From positions 29,034,079-29,098,078 of the forward strand of contig CM119263.1 in assembly GCA_051294375.1 (NCBI GenBank): a DNA stretch of 64,000 nucleotides. Reading direction: 5' to 3'. This stretch comes from Paraspadella gotoi (Eukaryota; Chaetognatha). The notes below the pieces were generated by a model that saw only the letters and a list, made by a program, of their open reading frames with translations, was not told the origin of the DNA and made no database searches. The position numbers and the translations under genes are program-made. Positions 44,198 through 57,000 of this stretch are shown here, piece after piece. Numbering within the stretch: the stretch's first letter is position 1; each line of letters opens with the position of its first letter.

Positions 44198-44672
44198 CCT
44201 TTGTCTGGAGTTGGAAGGGGTCTGGAGAAAGACTACGAGGAAAAAGTGGATCGAAAGAAAAGAAAATAAAATATCGTCGAGGGGCAAGAAAGAAAAGTCA
44301 TTTCACAATGACGATGAATTTCTTTGAAGAGCTGGGGGGAGGCCGGGGAGGGGGGCAATCTAATTTTTACGTCGTTCCGAGAATAAAAAATTTTTAAAAA
44401 AGTTGTCGCTAGTTTAATTTTACGACCAGCGAGGAACGAAAAAAAATAGTTTAGCAGTTATAATATCGATTCAGTAACGAAAATTAATCAACGAGTATTT
44501 TAAAATATCAGATAAACAGGCGCAAATTTCGTCGAAAATAAAGGGATTGCACACAATTTAAAGACTCCATCCATCGGGACGGATGGGAGATTCTAAAATC
44601 GCTCGAGAGGCGCGATTAGTTTTTAAGACGCATCCGACAAAGTCGCGAAGGAGACGGTCCCAGCGTCGGGCG
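44198..44672. other. Spacer between TMEM106 start and KLHL20 end
   Basis: 475 bp, AT-rich, no feature recognised beyond presumed promoter and 3'UTR. Confidence 0.5.
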
Positions 44673-47375
44673 TCACCAAAGATGCGCCTCGTGTTGGGGC
44701 ATTTTGACGACGCCGACGCCGCCGCCGAGCCGCCTGTAATTCATTCCGCCGTAGAGTTTCCACGAGTTGGATTCGGGGTCGAAGACTTCGATCGTTTTTA
44801 AGTAAGTGGAGCCGTCGAAGCCGCCGATCGCCATCAGTTGTCCATTGACCACGGCGAGACCCACCTGACGGGATTTTAACGAAGTTAATCGGTGAATCTC
44901 GTTTTAAAGATGGCGACTTTCTTAAGAAATAAAATAACTAACCCCGCTTCTCCTCGAATTCATGGCAACGACAGCGTTCCATTGGTTGGTGGCGGGATTG
45001 TAACGTTCGGCGCTGCTCAATTCCGTCGTGTCGTCGCGACCTCCGACGGCGTAGATCATCCCGTTGAAAACTGCCGCGCCTGGAAACGATCGATTTTCAG
45101 TTAATAAATAGTTGTACTAATAACTAATAACTTCTAACTGGATGACTAATAATCTCATTTACACTTCCTAATTCCTTATTTCCGGACCCCGGCTCCATCC
45201 ATTTTTCACGCACCTAAATGCTTTCTCCTTGTGCCCATAGGAGCAACGGGCGTCCACCGATTGGCTCGAGGGTCGTAGCGTTCGACGGTGTTGAGGGGCG
45301 ACGTGCCGTCCGAGCCGCCGATGGCGTACAAGAGTCCGCCGAGGACGGCCACGGCCACGCCCAAACGGCGCGTCGACATCGATGACACTTTTTGCCATTT
45401 GTTCGCCTTTGGAAAGGGAAAGGAGTTGTCCTTAATTCTCATCAAAGTCGTCAAGCCTTATCCATTCTCTCCATCGACAGGTAACCTGCGGATCGTATCT
45501 CTCGACGACGTTCAAGCAAGACACTCCGTCCTGCCCTCCGACGGCGTACATGAAGCCGTCCAACACGGCAACGCCCACCGATGTCCGACATGTCGACGTC
45601 AGCGCAACGTCCGACGACCACTGGTTGGTCTGAGGGTCGTAGCGCTCGATTGAGTTCAGGTATGATTGGCCGTCGTGCCCGCCTACGGTGAGAAATTGGT
45701 CACGAGAAATGTATGATCGAACGGGGGCGTGGCGCCAAGGGATCACTCGTCGCTTTACCGACGGCGAATAAGAGATCGTTGAGGACGGCGACGCCGACGC
45801 CGCAGCGCCGTTTCGACATCGGCGCAACCATGCGCCACTCGTTCGTCTGCGGGTCGTAGCGCTCCACCGAGGCGATGGCGTCTCCGCTGCACCAACCGCC
45901 GACGGCGAAGAGAACCTCTCCGCAACGGACCGGCTTGCGGGGGCGGGTGCGGGGACCTGGAATTGGGGAGAGGGCGCAGGAGGGAAGGTTAAGATCGAGA
46001 GAAATGACGAGTGAGGGGGCGAGATTAGAACCGGAAGTTCACCTTGCATGAGAGGGCGCTCTTGGGGGAGGAGGAGATAATTTTTGGCTTCGTCGACGAG
46101 ATCTCGACAAGCGTCGTCGGCTTTGATGAGAATGTCCGAGCTCACCGTGCCGACGAGGAACTTGGGACTGGACAAAAAAAAAGAGGCACGAGATGTGATA
46201 AAGCCTAAAGAGGTTGTTGAAAAAGATCTCTATTTACCTTAGTAGCGGAAGCCGTACGTGTTGCGCGACGGAGGCGAGGTGCGGACGTCGCTCAGAAGCG
46301 TTGTAGCGGACCCAGGACATGATGGCGTTGAAGACTTGCTCCTCCGTTCGGACGTTTAGTTCGTCAGAGGAGATGATGTCGATCAACTGATTCGGCGGAA
46401 GAAGGAGGAATTCCTCGCTCTCCATTACCTTCAAGGTTTGAATAAAGTATATAAACTTAAAACTACTTTTCACAAATTAAATCACGGTATAATTTATAAT
46501 ATTAATTTTCAGTCGCACCTCCTGGAAGTTGTTCTGCGTGAACTTGTCCGCGATCCTCAAGAGGTCGCGGCAAGCGTGGGTGTCGGCAAAAGCGCGGATG
46601 CCCAAACAGTTGGACGGATCAAGTTGTCGCTTTAAGAATTCGCAGCAAGTGTCCTGGAAACGAGGATCATCTTAATTAATAGTCAAAACACCTGTGGTTC
46701 GAAAGGCGGGTTTTCGCCACAAACCTGTATCTCCTGCAATTGAAGCAAACAGGCGGCTGGCAGAAGCGTCTGGACGTTGTTTTCCTCCACGGTGATCTTG
46801 GAGGTGTAGCAAAAGTCGACGAGGAGTTCCATCGCCGACTCGTCGATGTCGCGAATCGTCACTTCCGTCTGTCGACTCTCCGCCAGTTCGCCTGTTCGAG
46901 GGTGGAGGTTAAGAGAGACTGTTTATAACGCCAAGAGGTAAAAAACCCTGTAAAATTATTTCGAGGATCTCACCGGTGAACATGGCGTGGAAGTAAGGGG
47001 AACAGGCCGAGAGGATGACCCTGTGGGCGAAGATCTTCTTGTTGGCGACGATGAGGACGACGTCGCAAAGTTCGCGGTGTTTGCGGAGAACGTTGATCGC
47101 CTGAGAAACAGAAGAGGAGAAAAGCGTCAGGGGTCGAGGGGGTGTTAGAAAGGCGTCGAACTACATCTCAAAGATGAGTTTATATTTTGTGACTATAATC
47201 GACACACGCCCTTATTCCACGCTTTAATTAGATGCCACAATGCTCTCTTACGTAAAAAAAAAATTCTTTTCCTCGCCTGTTATACCTCTAAAGTAAATTT
47301 AGGATGCTTGTCCGAAGAATAAGGTAAGCGAGCGGGGGAGGGAGGCCGATCGAGATTGAATCCGCGCGACTCCAT
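44673..47375 (-). CDS. KLHL20: KLHL20, BTB-BACK-kelch substrate adaptor of Cullin-3
   Basis: About nine exons. The N-terminus reads [16 protein letters not shown], then the BTB domain ([40 protein letters not shown]). The BACK domain follows ([40 protein letters not shown]), and then six kelch repeats with [39 protein letters not shown] and [19 protein letters not shown]. It ends [14 protein letters not shown] then HLW, as in vertebrate KLHL20. Conservation is extreme throughout. KLHL20-CUL3 ligases ubiquitinate targets such as DAPK and PML in vertebrates. The short N-terminus ([14 protein letters not shown]) is lineage-specific. Confidence 0.96.
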
Positions 47376-49248
47376 TTTTTTTAGATTCTCGTCAATCAAT
47401 TAATAATTCAATCAATTAATCAATCAGTTCCCAAGTTTTAAAGAGGAAAAATGATTCCAGCCTCCGACGTCGCATGATGACTTTTTATTCAGGTGAATTT
47501 TGTTTGTTTTTTTTAATTTTTTTTCACACTGTGTAATAAGAACAAGAACTACTTCGTTCAGAAATATGCAATAACACAAACTTCCCAATCAATACATATC
47601 ATGTACTCATTTCGTAACCTATACAACAAGCTGCTACGTATGAAAAAAAAAAATTAAAGGGCTACTACGTCTTACTAAAAAGGTGGTTGAAGTTTTCGCG
47701 TACATATAAATTTCATAAAAAGATTATGATGCAGAAAATGATAATACACTCGAGTTGCAAAAAAACATACGTAGTAGAAGTAACACCATGAACGTTATCT
47801 CGAAATTAAAAAAAGAATTCTCTCCATCGAGTTGAGAAAACTTTCCGCAGTACTCCAAAACAACAGTTAGCGTCCGGGGAGTAATTTGATTTATTTGATT
47901 CATCTAACAAAGCTTTTCACGAATTAGGTTTTTAGAGTGTACTTAAAACAAATCGAAAAAGAAGAAATATGTGCAGACTGATGCAAATTATGACTAGATT
48001 TTTAAATATATAAACTTAGGCCGATTTTCCCCTTCTTTCCATAAAAGCAACGGCATTTGTCTCAAAACGTATAAGGAACACAAAAAAAAGTAGCGAGTTG
48101 CTTGGACACAAAGGGATGTTTTTTTGAAACAATGGAATGGAAAAAAAAACACCGAGGAGACTAAGCGAAAAAAAAAGGAGACGCGTACCAACATATTTTG
48201 TATTGAAAAAAGGGGAAACAATTGAACCGTTTTTAAAAATTAATTCCCCCCCCTAAAAAAAGAAACAAAGCTTTAAAATTGAAAAAATCTTAATAAAAAT
48301 GGTTTTGTCACAACAAAGGAAGGGGGCAAGAAGCGGGCAAACCGGCCAATCTGCCATTCCAGGTGAGCAAGAGGGGAGGAGATAGGGGGAGGGGAGGAGA
48401 TAGGGGTAGGGGAGAGAGGAGGGGGGGAGAGGGGTAGGGGAGAGAGGAGGGATGGGGATTGAAACTTCCGATGTCTGACAAGATTCGACGTTTAGCGATC
48501 GACCTCCTTGGGAATCGATATCAGTCGCCACTTCTCTCCAATTCGAAGAAAAAATCCAAATCGCTCATTTTCTCGAAAAGATGAGGGAACTTGAGCCGTA
48601 ATATTATGATTATTTTGTTATTGATTAATATTATTATTCAAGTATTATTTCGCGATTCCGTTCGTATTCCCTCGTCCGCTCGCTGATGGTCGGGCGGGCG
48701 GGGTAGGGTACCGTCATAATAATAAAAAAAAAAAAAAAAAACCTGGCACACTCAGCTTTTGAGATCACGGCACTTCGCTAGGAAACGGAACGAAAGGCGA
48801 ACCATGGGGGCGGCCTTCCGCAATCACTATCGTCATCATCATCTTTCTCTCTCTGTCAAAAATAAATTAGCCATTAAAATAAGTCTAGTGGTATCCGCGT
48901 GTAGTTGAGGTTTTTTTTTAAAAAAAAAACTTTTGCAGAAGTTATACAACGAATATATTTTTTTGCAAAAAAAAAAAAAAAAATTCACAGAGGGGAGAAA
49001 TATTTTGGAATGGAGGGGTTTAGAGGGGGGGGGGAAATTCAAAGGAGAGAGGGGAGCAGGACACATCAAATTAAAATAAAAATCACAATAGTTTGTGCGC
49101 GCCGAAGAGAAGTTCCGAGTCTCGTGAATGTGACACGCCCCCTCTTTCCCCTCTCCCCCCCATTTTTTCGAAAAGATCGATTTTGTTCCCCGCCAACTCG
49201 TTCCTCCTCTTTCCCGCCAAAGAGGGAGGTTGGAGGTGGGCGCGCCTC
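47376..49248. other. Spacer between KLHL20 start and BTRC end
   Basis: 1.9 kb with no recognisable coding sequence. It contains A-runs (48722-48740, 48970-48983) and a G-rich GGGGAGGAGATAGGGG repeat near 48370-48450. Part is probably the long BTRC 3'UTR. Confidence 0.5.
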
Positions 49249-52200
49249 TCAATTCCGCTGGACGCTCCCTCCAGCGTAAGAGTAGGAGGAAGGAAGGACT
49301 CCCGGTCCGGCGGAGGAAGATCTCGACGCCGCAGCGCCGCTCCCACCGCGTCCGCCTTCCAAACCGAGTCCGGCGTCGCCCGCCGCCACTCCGCCGCCCC
49401 CTTGATTTCCTCCACCGCCGCTGGTGTTGCTTCGTCCGCCGCCGCCGCCTTTCGATCCGCCGCTGCCACCACCGCCGCCGCCGCCGCCGCCGGTGACCCC
49501 GGTTCCGGTTCCGCTGTCGAAGGGAACGTTGAGGAAATCCCAAATGAGGATGGTGTCGTCGTGAGAGGAAGAGACGATTTGAAATTCGTCAAATTGAAGG
49601 CGGAAGACGCGACCCGAATGTTCCTAATGAAAAGTAGCAAAACATTTCACGGATTAAATTATACAATCACAGTCAGAATCGAGAGAAAGAACACTTACGA
49701 CGAGAGTTCTGAGACAGAGAGTCCCGGCGGGTGATCGAGGGTCCAGCGCCGCTCGAAGATCCCAGACTTTGATCTTTCCGTCGTAGGCGCCGCTGACGAT
49801 GCGTTTGTTGTCGAACCGGATGCAACGGACCAACTCTTCGTGGCCCTCCAAGACTCTGTCAAAAAGGGTTTAAAAATTCAGTCACTAATAATCTAAAAAC
49901 AAAAGACCCCAACAGGCTTTGCATTACCTCAAACAGGCGCCTGATTCTATGTCCCAGAGCCTGATGGTGTTGTCCGAAGATCCGGAGACGACGAGGCGGT
50001 CGCGGTATTGAAGGCAAGCGATGCCGCGACGATGACCGTTCAAAGTCCGGACGAACTCGCACGTCGACGTCGACCAGACCTGAGAAGGAGGAAGAGCGTC
50101 CGCTGTATGCCGTACGGGCCCAAAGAATGATCGTCCGCGCAAAAAAAAAACCTTGATGGTCCGATCGCCGGAGGCGGAGACTATGTATTTCTCGTCAAAG
50201 TCGACGACGTTGACCGCCGCCCTGTGGCCGACGAGCACTCGGCGCAAGTTGATGTCCTGCGATTTGAAAGACGATTAAATTTTGAAAAAGTTGAAAAATT
50301 TAGGGAAGCGAAGGGTCTTTAGTCTTTACCTGTGACGAATGCATATCCCAAACGGCAATACTTCGGTCTTTGGAACACGTCACCATCATTCCTGGAGAAA
50401 GAAAAGTCAAGACTTTGTATTGCTTAAAAAAGGGAAAGAGGATCAGAGGAGGAAAAGAGAGAAGTGGACAGCTAATAAAGTTGAGTCTCGGCCATGGGAA
50501 AGCATATATAAAGAGACAAGAAAGATAAGGGCAATCTGATGATCACCGTTGCAGAATCGAAGGTGAAGGACGGCCTCGCAGTGGTGGATGAGAGTGTTGA
50601 CCATTTCCCCCGTGGACGCGTTCCAAACTCGAACCGTCGAGTCGGAGGAGCCGGAGATGATGTTGTTCTCGTCGTACTGGAGACAGAGGACGGATCCGGT
50701 GTGACCCGTCAACACCTGGACACACTCCAGATTGTTTCGGTCCCATATCTAGGGAGGGTGGTGGAAATAGTTAGTTAGCAAATAGGTTGATGGAGACAAT
50801 TCTTTGTGGAAGATCATCTAAGAGACTTATTGATCGCCGATGCATATTGTTCATTTATTGCTCGTTTATTGTTCCTTTATTCGATTAATATCTTTGTTCC
50901 CTATTACAGCCTTGTGAGCATCGTGTTATACATATATTGAATAAGAAAGTACGTGATCGAGTGCGAGTTCTAATCTGGTTGGCGTCCCCGTTCTCTTGTG
51001 TATTCATATTCACAGATCCTATACTGTGGGCAACCTTGTGGTCGACCGTGCCGCCGTGTGGTTAACTGACATTGTGGTTCATACGTTAGAGGGTCTCGTG
51101 CTTCTCAAGCTCGGCCGGCGCCCGCCGGCATCGCCCACGAAAATCACCCTCTAACAAGGTAAGTTAACTTTTTATTAATTCCCCAATGGAAAACGCTTCC
51201 TCACTTTAATCGTGTTGTCCCGAAGACCGGAGACGATTTTCTGGTCGTCGTATTGAAGGCAATAAACTCCTTTGCTGTTTTCGCTCCTGCAATGAATCCG
51301 TTGCAGATTGTGCCTACCCACGCGCCAATTGTTCTCGATCGTTTCTATGTCGTTGATGATTTTGGGATAGAGGTCGCGGTAGTACTGGTGAGTGGGAGGG
51401 GGTTGGTCCACCGGCTTGTTCTTGAACAAACATTGGCCCCTAAATTGTGGAAAGGGGATGGATGGGGAGACGGGGGTGATTGAGGTTTAAAACGCATCAT
51501 AAAGTAGAGTAGAACTTTGAGTGGACTGACTGACTGACTGACCAGCCTCTCCTCTCCGAAAGCCCTTTCCACAAGGGGTCCGTGAGCACCATCCGCTCGA
51601 TGAGCTTCTTCCACAGCATCCCTTCGGAGATGACGCGGTGCCACTCCTTGCAGACGAGCTCGGCCGAGCAGAGCGCTCGCGCGTCGAGGAAAGACAGGAT
51701 GTGTTCGGCAACGTGATCGAGACCTTTGGCTGATCGCGGAGAGCGTGAAGCGGGGAATTTAAGCAAATTAATACCACAATACATTGTGATAGCTAAATAA
51801 AAGACAAAGAACCTGGAAGCGCGGAGATGAAATCCCGCTGGAGCATGGGTTTGAGATACTGATTGATGTGGCCGTGCTGATAGTGGCACATGCGCGAGAG
51901 CAGCTGCTCCACAAAGTCTATCTGCTCGTTCTCTGTCCAGAGTTCGAAGTAGTCGAGACATTGGGTCTTCTCGTCCGTGTAGTGAGCCGTGGAGCCGTAC
52001 GTCCGCGACGAGGAGGAGACGCGCCCCACGGGTTCCGGTTCCGTCTGGTAGCGGGTGGGAAGATTAGGAAAACGAGCGGTTATCAGACGCTAAGTTTTAA
52101 TTAAAGGGGAATAATTTTTCAGATAAAGAAGCAAAGTGACTTTAAGTCGGCACAATGGCTACAACTGCCTACTAATTCTTTCAAATCAATATCCCTCAAG

Positions 52201-52455
52201 ATTTTCGATAGCATATTAAACCTCAGCGTAATCATATTTTAACTACAAGTCAAACCGCGAGTTAATAACAACTACAGTAACCATGGCGACTACGACCAAA
52301 ACAAGAAAATAAACATCACTGAAAATAAGTCCGTTTTAGTTCCATATACACTGATATGATTCTGGGCCTCAAATGAAACCCTGCTCCTCCCGTTTCCTCA
52401 CCATTTCAAAGTCTTGTCGCTTATCCTCCACTTCGTCCGTCATTGTGATATCCAT
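49249..52455 (-). CDS. BTRC: Beta-TrCP / Slimb F-box WD40 protein
   Basis: About nine exons from ATG 52453-52455 ([18 protein letters not shown]) to TGA 49249-49251. The D domain ([20 protein letters not shown]) is followed by the F-box ([30 protein letters not shown]). The linker [13 protein letters not shown] leads to seven WD40 repeats including [58 protein letters not shown] and [20 protein letters not shown], ending [15 protein letters not shown]. These are almost identical to vertebrate BTRC/FBXW11. The SCF complex with this receptor recognises DSGxxS phosphodegrons in proteins such as beta-catenin and IkB. The C-terminus is unusual: instead of about 20 residues, a Gly/Ser-rich tail of about 90 residues ends [11 protein letters not shown]. 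Confidence 0.96.
50750..51180. other. BTRC intron with a possible retroelement remnant
   Basis: A 430-bp intron, long for this gene. It holds GTTAGAGGGT at about 51085 and the inverted ACCCTCTAAC at about 51146 around a GC-rich CGGCCGGCGCCCGCCGGC core, plus a pyrimidine-rich left part. This could be an insertion remnant. I cannot define ends or a family. Confidence 0.3.
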
Positions 52456-54026
52456 GGTGTCTTCTTCTTCTTCTTTAAAATGCCCATTCAATAAATTATC
52501 AACGGATCAAACGCACCGAGGAATCTTTCTCTTTAATTTTTTTTTTTTCGCCAGAAGCCAAAATTATACCTAATTGTACTACAACCGTTCGTGCGGAGGA
52601 AAAAATAAAGCGTAGAAAATTCTCGACGTAGGAACTTTCGTCTTTAAAATGGAAGAACTCATGAAACCGGAAATGGGCGTGACCGAATGGCGTGACGTCG
52701 GAGGATTTTAGTGAGCGCGTCTCAATTTGAACGGGATCAACGCCATTTCGTTTCTTAGCCTTTTGTCCAAAAACTGAAAGAAAGAAAAATCGCTCTGCGG
52801 TTCGAAGTTGAACAAAAGGAGAAAGAAAGAATATAGAGGAAGGTTTCTAAATAATAACTATTGCAAAAGGAGGACGCGCAAACGGACTAATAAAGTTCAA
52901 GACGAGGAACAGAGCTCAAAAATAAGAGTTTGGTAGCAAAATATTTTAAACTTTTCGCCAAATCTAACTTTTGGCGATTATCATCATTAAGCAAACATTT
53001 AAAATAGGTCCAAATAAAAAAAAAACCGTAAGAAAAAACGTAAAAATAGCAGATAGTAGTTATTTCTATTATGAAACACTCGATTTACATTTTCCTTTTT
53101 TTTGGCATACAGTTATGATAGGATCCAGTTTTCCCTCGTTCGTGAAAGGCCGAGTACAAAACGAAATTGTTGAGAAAACTAATCAAACAATACTTAAACT
53201 GGGTTAACTAAATAAGTTTTATAACATAACGGGAAAAAAATCTAAATTTGTTAAAATTTTTTTTTAATTCCATAATTAAATTTTTATTTCCATAATAAAC
53301 CATAATGAAAAGTATGGAGAACTGCTCGATTTCTTGATTAATAACTAGTGTTTCACTAAACTAAGTATACATAGCTTTTAAAGAAAAAAAATCTGTAAAA
53401 CCTCAACAAAAAAATGAACGGACATGTTTCGACTAAGTAGACTATCAACATGTCCGTTTATTTCTAATAAACTTTGCCCTTGTTACAACCAAAACTAACG
53501 TTTTTTTACTCTTAATTTTAACGCAACGAAAAGAAAGTCCTTTACATAATATTTTAATAAGAAATATTTATAGGAATTCTTTCTTTATTTGAAAAACAGG
53601 ATAAACTGAGCATAGTTATTTCGAATTGAACAAACCTAACGACTTGCTAGTATACGTAAACTAAAACTAGCATTTAATAATTCTTATAGTTATATAACTT
53701 GTCAGCATTAAAATGATATTAAAACCCTGACTTAGAAAATTAAAATTAACATCTTGATTGAATGAAGTGCATTTGAAATTTTCAAGCTCAGCATTTTTCG
53801 GTTCAGTAGGAGTCATGTCAGTCACCCAAAAACTAGCTATACGGGCTCTTTCTTGGAATCAATCAGTCATGCTCGTAAACTAATCTAAATAAATCATACG
53901 AACTAAACAAAAATGTTCATGTTTCATGAATTATAAATTAAACAGGAGCAACCAATGCCCAAGTTGATATCATCAAAGGAGATCCACGAGCAAGAGGATC
54001 GAGTTGTTGAGGCAAAAGTGAATCCG
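52456..54026. other. Spacer between BTRC start and RBM33 end
   Basis: 1.6 kb, AT-rich. It contains a hammerhead-like hairpin motif at 53411-53461, described separately. No coding sequence recognised. Confidence 0.5.
53411..53461 (-). repeat. Hairpin with GTCGAAACATGTCCG motif (copy B)
   Basis: On the minus strand, AAACGGACATGTTGATAGTC is followed by TACTTAGTCGAAACATGTCC. The outer ends pair (ACGGACATGTT with AACATGTCCGT), closing a compact hairpin. It shares GTCGAAACATGTC with copies at 30497 and 62110. Confidence 0.7.
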
Positions 54027-57000
54027 TCAATCAAGCCTTTTCAAGTAAACTTGTATACGTTTTTCCCCAAAGACGCACCTGTTAAGAATAAAATAGAAAA
54101 AATAATACTCTGTAATAGTACGAATACGTTAATAAATAAATAAGAATACGAAAGAGTGAATTGAAAGTAGACAAGTTTCTAAAAAACATTTTTTTTTCTC
54201 ACCCGTCAAAATCTCGGGCGAATGTGTAGGCGTCTTCATGAAGTTTGAATTTGACCAAAGCTCGATTTTCGCTTCTTCGGTATTGCACCGACTGTTTAAA
54301 AAATAAACAATTTTTAAACACGAATTGTATCTAAGAACAAAACTTACATAAATGAGAGACAGTCATATGAAGTCAAGTAGCACGAAAATCGCGACTCCTA
54401 CTATATCAACAAATTCTGGGGCGGCCAATTACATTTAACGCCCGAAAATCGAGTTTGAATGAAAATCCCGGCGAGCTGTCATAGATTGTGGGATCTTTTG
54501 TCTTATCATACGAAACTAAAAAACTGAAGGTTTTCCAGTTTCAGTCTATTTGTGTTTGATTAAGGCGAATTTAACGCGGACTCTAAAACTAAAATACGAA
54601 AATAAAAGCTTTTGTTTTTTTTTTCTCAGCTAAAACTTGCAATGTTTTTAGTCATTAAACTTTTGTTATGATTAAATACCCACTCCCGGTTTACAATGAC
54701 TCGTAAATAGTATTTTTCTACGAGAATGTGAGTGTGAAAGCGGGGAAACCGAATAAAACAAAAAATTTCGAATTCAAGCTCAAATTTTGACCTTTGATAT
54801 GACGATAACAGACACGAAAATTAAATTTACCCAATTACGCTAACTGGAAGACAAAAAGCAACGAAAAACTCCCGTTTTTTTTTCCGAATTCTTTGTCACA
54901 AAAATAACCGATTTTTCCTCTCAATTGAAAAAGGGGAAATTGATAAAAGGAAAGAAAGATAAGAAAGAAGACTTGATAAGAAACGAAGAAAAATTCAAAT
55001 CCGCCAGCCACTTTTGCTTGATCGAGGTTCAAATCCTCATTGTCTTGCGCTCCGAACAAAAAATTATTCCTACATGCATGGATCGAATTTTAAACTTGAC
55101 AAATATTAAAAATCAAAATAAAAGTAAAAGACTAAAGTAAAAATGAATGGAGGTACGTGATCAATTCAGTAGGAAGCTTTTAATCAACTTATCTCACACG
55201 TGTCTCTTGATTCACAGCATTGGGAGTCTGGATCTTATGCGGGATTCTACTGCTCGTCATAATATTCCTCGGATTTTATTATGTCTTCAGAAAAAAGTAA
55301 ATTTTGGGGTTACTCATTGGTGAAGAAAATCTTCTGAGTATTGTAACAATTACAATACAAGCAACTTATTTTGAAATTTCGTCAACAGTTTCATAAGTTA
55401 ATGAAAAATTATTTTCAATTTTGCGAAGAGCTTAATCTTGTCATGAAATCTATTTCATTAACTTTAAGAAGTCCAAAATATTTCACCAAAACATAATTTA
55501 ACTAATTAACGATGTCGTATTATATCTGTTCCCAATAAATCTCAACGAAGAACAAACAAGAACAATTACTAATTAATAATTACGCAGGCAAACTGAACAA
55601 TGGAAGAAGCAAAGCCGGGGAGAACTCATTACCAAACCAAAAGGGAATTCCCCCACCAAATTCCAAGGTGATTAACATCTCGACTTGGAAGAGATTCTTC
55701 CCATATAACACCCCTAACGCCTACACTAACGCCCTTACGCCCTACAGCCTCACTCAATTCATTTCCTCAGGAATCCGCGCGACATTCTCCCACGGGTCAC
55801 TGCACCTTCCATCCGCCAAACGAACGTCTCTCGTCGAAGACCCGGTGGGGGTCACGACGCCGCCTGCCCTCAAGGAGGCGCGACGTCAGATGACTGAAGA
55901 CGTGGAGACTCAGCAAAACGAGATTAACGACATCAAAGTCGACATCAGGTTTAACGAGGCTCGATTCATTTATCAATACACGATTTTAAATAGAATTTGA
56001 TAATAGTAGCAGTAAATGAGCCAATCAATTCTTTTCGAATTAACAAACCAGTTCCGTCGCCTACTCGAAATACAAACAATTAGTTTACGAAGAGAACGGA
56101 TTCGTCAATATCAGCCTTGACGATCGCGACGACGAGAGCGGATGCGTAACCGCGACTCCGTCCACGCCCGGGAGCGTCGCTAGTGGAAACGGTAGCCACG
56201 CCCACCAAAGTCAACAGAAAACGCGAAAACACAGCGAGACGGAAATCTGACGAAAGACAAGCCTTTCCCCGTCAACTCGATTCGCAAATTTTTTTTCGCC
56301 AGCAAAACTTCAAATGTTCCTTTACTTCAGGTTTCATAGGCAAAGATGAATTTAAATTTTTGATTGCAATTGCTTGATTCCAATGTTGATCATTGTCCCA
56401 AAATTTCGCTCAATATATTTATTAGTAGTATTTATTTTAACGATTTTTTAGAAATTGCATTTACTCATAAATCGAAAGAGCTCAGGCGAAACTGGGTCCT
56501 GAATCAAATCGATTGCTCACAGCTATATAGAAAATAAGTAATGAGAAAAATTAAAAATTCATTATTCATATGAGAGCAAATAACAGCGACCCATTTATGA
56601 TAAAGTCCGTCTTTTTTCTGTATCGTTAAGTTATTCAGTTTTATTTAATTCTACGACTTAGATAAAAATCATCCGTCAACTAATAATGTAGTACTACTCT
56701 AAAGCTCGATACTTTTTCCCGCCTCTGATTAAGGTGAACCAAAATTCACTGCTCTGATATAATTCTTGTAAAAAAATCGTAAAAGCACTGCTGTCGAATA
56801 GACCCGCATCGAAAAACCAATGAAGACCGCCTTATTGGTGCCAAGACTAGGGACCAACTCCAGAGATAATATACAATTTCGACTATTAGCAAAGTACTTT
56901 TAGTTGTCTTGACTAAATATTTAAACAATCATTTTCAAAAAAAATTTATATTATACGTCTTGATTAATACATTAAATATTACTTGTCTTTTTTAATATTA

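Noticed and set aside
48839-49734. Long plus- and minus-strand frames rich in Arg or Ala near the end of BTRC
   Set aside because: Alternative frames of the Gly/Ser-rich BTRC tail and its 3' region.
54835-55059. Minus-strand frame starting FGAQDNEDLNLDQAKV as an RBM33 exon
   Set aside because: It is not needed: the RRM joins cleanly from 57583 to 54291, and no phase-compatible donor/acceptor pair was found for it.
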